From an uncultured Oscillospiraceae bacterium (lineage in GTDB: Bacteria; Bacillota_A; Clostridia; Oscillospirales; Oscillospiraceae), in assembly GCA_900769845.1 (NCBI GenBank), contig CAAGIF010000102.1, positions 1 to 6,463 of the forward strand: 6,463 bases of DNA, given 5' to 3'. The notes below the pieces were generated by a model. The model saw only the letters and a program-made list of their open reading frames with translations, was not told the DNA's origin and did not search any database. The translations under genes were made by a program, and so were the position numbers. Below are positions 3,983-6,463 of the stretch, piece by piece (position 1 is the first letter of the stretch; each line of letters begins with the position of its first letter).

Positions 3983-6463
3983 GAAGATATCAAAATCACC
4001 TCTATGGAATTTTCGGTAGAAAATCTGAAAGTAGGCGAAAAGGGAACAGCGCTGAAAGCTCATGTGGCTGGTAATCAACCGATTACGCTGAACAATCTGG
4101 CAACCCTGCGTTATGACAGCGCCGGCGAAGCGGGCGGTCTGGTAAAATCCGATCTGCTGCAGGAAGGCAAGGTCTACTGGCTGTGCATCAATCCGGTAGT
4201 AAAAAGCGGATACTCTCTGACCCCGTACATCTTGCTGCAGAAGGAATCCTGGACTATCAACGGCCTTCCTTACGGTATGGCCATCGATAAGGTCGTCCAA
4301 TCCGGCAGTCAGGTCAGATTCCGGCTGACCCCCATGAAGCCGGTGCCCGCTTTCGTTCTGCAGCCGGCGAGCGGCACAGTGGAAAACGAAACGGATGCCT
4401 GCCGCATTGACTGGTCGGTAAACTTTGTACCCGTGAAGTATGAATGCTATTGCGGAGCAAGCCGCTTCATGCACTCGGTCGGCACGATCGAAGGCAAGGT
4501 GTTCTGGGAATCAATCGCGCCAAACCATTACAACGATTTTATGATCCGTGCCTACTACGGCACCGGCGCCAATGAATATGTGGACAGCAACCGGTTTACA
4601 GTACGTGTGCCGGGTATGTATGTGATCATACCGGATACCCAGGGCGGTGATCCTGTGGTGACAGGCTGGCCTGTTACCAATAAGCTGGGCAAGCTGGAAA
4701 CTTTGCCGGTTACCGAAAACGGTATCATGATCTTTGACGGCTGGTACACCGCCCCCACCGGCGGCACAAAAGTGACCACCGACACGGTCTTTGAGGAAGA
4801 CAGCACCATCTACGCCAGATGGAAAGCGCCTGTGACCTATAATATTATTGCTGGAAACAATGGCGTATATCAGCTGGGCAGTTCTGCTGACAAGCTGTCC
4901 TTCACCATTGATTGTGATTTCAGCAAATTCACCGGGGTAGAATGGAACGGAAATATGCTGGATCCTTCCAACTATACGGTAAAGGCCGGAAAGTCCGGTA
5001 CTACCGTTTTGGAACTGAAGAAGGCTTTCCTGGAAACTTTGACTCCCGAGGCTTACGCTTTTCGGATCTACTATTCCGACGGCAACGCTTATCCGAAATT
5101 CTCGGTTAAGGAAGCTAATGTCACCTACACTGTGACTTTTGAATCCGACGGCGGAAGCGCCGTAGCAGCCCAGACCGTGGAAAAGGGTAAGGTGGCAACA
5201 AAGCCCGCCGATCCCACCAAGAGTGGCTACGCCTTCAAGGGTTGGTATCTGAGCGGCACTGCTTATGACTTCTCCAAACCTGTCGCCGGCAACATTACCT
5301 TGAAAGCAAAGTGGGAAAAGGTTGTTGTTTCTCCCGTTACCTACACCATCACCTTCGATCCCAACGGCGGCAGCGTGACACCTACCACCAAGCAAACGGA
5401 TGCCAGCGGCTGGCTGACAGGTCTGCCCACCCCCACCCACTCCGATCCCAATAAGCTCTTTGACGGCTGGCACACCAGTAAGACCGCCTACTCTAAGATA
5501 GCGGATAAGTGCAAGTTCAGCAAAGACACCACGCTGTATGCCCACTGGAAGGATAAACCTGCCCATAGCATTGCGGAAGTCTATATTGAAAGCATCCAAA
5601 CACCCGCGGCAGGGGTTATGCCCAGCAACCATGTCACCATAACCACCGCCGGTGTTCACGGCATCACCGACTCCGGCGATACCTTCTGGGTCAGATACGA
5701 TGCTGCAACCAATAACCTGACCGATACATATGAAGACGATACCCATGTGGATAGCGTGCCTTTCCGTTCTGCTGAGACGTATCTGTTGATGCTGGTGATG
5801 GAAGCACAGCCGAACTACGGCTTTACACCGGATGTAAAGGTGTTCTACAAAGGCAAAGAATTGCCCGCTCCCAGCATGTCCGATATCACCGCTTCCGCCA
5901 TGCTGGATCATGATGATGAATACATCGTTGTTATCATCAATCCCGGCGACGCTGCTCCTGCCACCTACACCGTCACCTTCGATTCCAATGGCGGCAGCGC
6001 GGTAGCTAAGCAGACCGTGGAGGAGGGTAAGGCAGCAGCAAAGCCCGCCGATCCCACCAGAAACGGCTACACCTTCCAGGGCTGGTACCTGGGCGAAATC
6101 AAGTACGATTTCAGCAAGCCCGTTACTGGCAATATCACCTTGAAGGCCAAGTGGGAAGAGAAGCACACCCACACCTACGATGATATTGTGGACGGCACCT
6201 GCAACGGCTGCGGCGCTCACCGTGAGGATGTGGAGATCCGCCAGGTCGTTCACATGTTCCGGATGTACAACCCCAACACCGGCGAGCATTTCTATACCGG
6301 TTCCACTGTGGAGCGGGATAACCTGATCGGCCACGGCTGGCAGTATGAGGGCGTTGGTTTTACCTTCCCCGCCAATACCGGCGCTCCCGTCCACAGATTG
6401 TTCCAACCCTCCACCGGTGAACACCTTTACACCATGGATAAGGCGGAAAAGGAAAAGCTGGAA
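3902..6463 (+). CDS. Secreted modular surface protein with InlB B-type and DUF5648 repeats (3' partial)
   Basis: The frame runs 854 codons without a stop to the right edge, so the C-terminus is missing. Residues 1-27 form a signal peptide: a Lys/Arg start, a hydrophobic core FVLVCVLICSLLP, then TAAA with likely cleavage before Glu28. Next come an unassigned domain (about 28-238, with four cysteines including ECYC), a degenerate InlB B-like repeat (240-307), an X2/Ig-like module (about 318-404), repeat 2 (409-471), repeat 3 (481-549), a second unassigned domain (about 555-682), repeat 4 (689-751), a HTHTYDD...CNGCGAHRE linker (755-774) and DUF5648-type repeats (from 785). InlB B and DUF5648 repeats are typical of exported Gram-positive proteins, often adhesins or wall-associated enzymes. 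No catalytic domain or wall anchor is visible, though an anchor could lie beyond the window. A role in surface attachment or interaction is inferred; the substrate is unknown. Confidence 0.93.
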   Translation, partial: MKNLKRVLSFVLVCVLICSLLPMTAAAEDIKITSMEFSVENLKVGEKGTALKAHVAGNQPITLNNLATLRYDSAGEAGGLVKSDLLQEGKVYWLCINPVVKSGYSLTPYILLQKESWTINGLPYGMAIDKVVQSGSQVRFRLTPMKPVPAFVLQPASGTVENETDACRIDWSVNFVPVKYECYCGASRFMHSVGTIEGKVFWESIAPNHYNDFMIRAYYGTGANEYVDSNRFTVRVPGMYVIIPDTQGGDPVVTGWPVTNKLGKLETLPVTENGIMIFDGWYTAPTGGTKVTTDTVFEEDSTIYARWKAPVTYNIIAGNNGVYQLGSSADKLSFTIDCDFSKFTGVEWNGNMLDPSNYTVKAGKSGTTVLELKKAFLETLTPEAYAFRIYYSDGNAYPKFSVKEANVTYTVTFESDGGSAVAAQTVEKGKVATKPADPTKSGYAFKGWYLSGTAYDFSKPVAGNITLKAKWEKVVVSPVTYTITFDPNGGSVTPTTKQTDASGWLTGLPTPTHSDPNKLFDGWHTSKTAYSKIADKCKFSKDTTLYAHWKDKPAHSIAEVYIESIQTPAAGVMPSNHVTITTAGVHGITDSGDTFWVRYDAATNNLTDTYEDDTHVDSVPFRSAETYLLMLVMEAQPNYGFTPDVKVFYKGKELPAPSMSDITASAMLDHDDEYIVVIINPGDAAPATYTVTFDSNGGSAVAKQTVEEGKAAAKPADPTRNGYTFQGWYLGEIKYDFSKPVTGNITLKAKWEEKHTHTYDDIVDGTCNGCGAHREDVEIRQVVHMFRMYNPNTGEHFYTGSTVERDNLIGHGWQYEGVGFTFPANTGAPVHRLFQPSTGEHLYTMDKAEKEKLE
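4619..4822 (+). repeat. Degenerate InlB B-type repeat 1 (residues 240-307)
   Basis: It starts YVIIPDTQGGDPV and ends with FDGWYTAPTGG and STIYARW, matching the GW-Y and Y-A-W end of Listeria-Bacteroides repeats. The first strand is altered: the usual VTFDxNGG is replaced. Confidence 0.65.
4853..5113 (+). other. X2/Ig-like module (residues about 318-404)
   Basis: The pattern LSFTIDCDFSKFTGVEWNG, then DPSNYTVKAGKSGTTVLELK, AFLETLTPEAYAFRIYYSDG resembles the X2-type Ig-like modules of clostridial surface proteins. These have a buried first strand, a 'Y-T-V-K-x-G' turn, 'L-x-x-L', and a final 'Y-x-D-G'. It probably serves as a spacer or binding module; its ligand cannot be read from sequence. 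Confidence 0.55.
5126..5314 (+). repeat. InlB B-type repeat 2 (residues 409-471)
   Basis: This 63-residue unit has VTFESDGGSAV, PADPTKSGYAFKGWYL and ITLKAKW, the classic Listeria-Bacteroides repeat layout. It has the same length as repeat 4 and matches it at 48 of 63 residues by my alignment. Confidence 0.92.
5342..5548 (+). repeat. InlB B-type repeat 3 (residues 481-549)
   Basis: It begins ITFDPNGGSVTP and ends LFDGWHTSK then TTLYAHW. It is longer (69 residues) and more divergent than repeats 2 and 4, with HSDPNK in place of the usual GY segment. Confidence 0.85.
5966..6154 (+). repeat. InlB B-type repeat 4 (residues 689-751)
   Basis: It has VTFDSNGGSAV, PADPTRNGYTFQGWYL and ITLKAKW. It pairs with repeat 2, exactly 280 codons upstream. 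A 21-base stretch is identical between them (5199-5219 and 6039-6059), so they look like duplicates of one unit. Confidence 0.92.
6254..6463 (+). repeat. DUF5648-type repeats at the C-terminal side (residues 785-854, incomplete)
   Basis: FRMYNPNTGEHFYT (786-799) and HRLFQPSTGEHLYT (831-844) are the same motif 45 residues apart, with ERDNLIGHGWQYEGVGF between them. This is the pattern of DUF5648, a repeat found at the ends of secreted Firmicutes proteins. The second copy is cut by the window edge. The function of the domain is not established; cell-wall or glycan association is often guessed. Confidence 0.85.

Noticed and set aside
3809..4474. 221-codon open frame on the minus strand
   Set aside because: It overlaps the end of the pseudo-receiver gene and the signal peptide and N-terminal domain of the surface protein; its sequence resembles no family.
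5126..6154. CRISPR array or mobile element repeats
   Set aside because: The repeated DNA is coding, in frame, unequal in spacing and explained by protein repeat units; no inverted terminal repeats or transposase are present.
4511..6424. 637-codon open frame on the minus strand
   Set aside because: It is the codon-register shadow of the surface protein gene, caused by absence of TTA, CTA and TCA codons. The plus strand has a ribosome binding site, signal peptide and recognisable repeat families; the minus frame shows only low-complexity Gly/Val/Ile-rich sequence.

Overview
The window looks like chromosomal DNA from a Gram-positive anaerobe of the Clostridia, perhaps an Oscillospiraceae/Ruminococcaceae-type gut commensal. 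The reasons are strong AGGAGG ribosome binding sites, roughly balanced base composition, a histidine kinase N-terminal membrane module typical of Firmicutes, and a secreted protein built from InlB B-type (Listeria-Bacteroides) repeats and DUF5648-type repeats. Species cannot be assigned by eye. All genes lie on the + strand.

Bases 1-3280 hold a compact signalling operon. It contains a 5'-truncated membrane histidine kinase-like protein (1-1359), a second membrane histidine kinase (1356-2633) and a NarL/LuxR-type response regulator (2630-3280). Both junctions are 4-base ATGA overlaps, and each downstream ribosome binding site sits inside the preceding coding sequence, so the three proteins are probably translationally coupled. 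The first kinase keeps a histidine and an N-box-like segment but lacks recognisable G boxes. The second kinase and the regulator look intact. A strong rho-independent terminator (3292-3332) closes the operon.

Bases 3333-3463 form a short regulatory region. It has a good sigma-70/SigA-like promoter (-10 TATAAT) and a 7-bp dyad just after the predicted transcription start. It leads into a second, apparently bicistronic unit: a 127-residue stand-alone pseudo-receiver protein (3464-3847), and after 54 bases without a terminator, a large secreted protein (3902 to beyond 6463, at least 854 residues). The large protein has a signal peptide, four InlB B-type repeats, an X2/Ig-like module, two unassigned domains and a C-terminal DUF5648 region that runs off the window.

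A reasonable inference is that the two-kinase system senses something at the cell surface and its regulator controls nearby surface genes. The pseudo-receiver has glutamate exactly where the neighbouring regulator has its phospho-accepting aspartate (residue 54 in both). It may be a phosphorylation-independent partner or modulator in this circuit. This link rests on gene order and residue comparison only.
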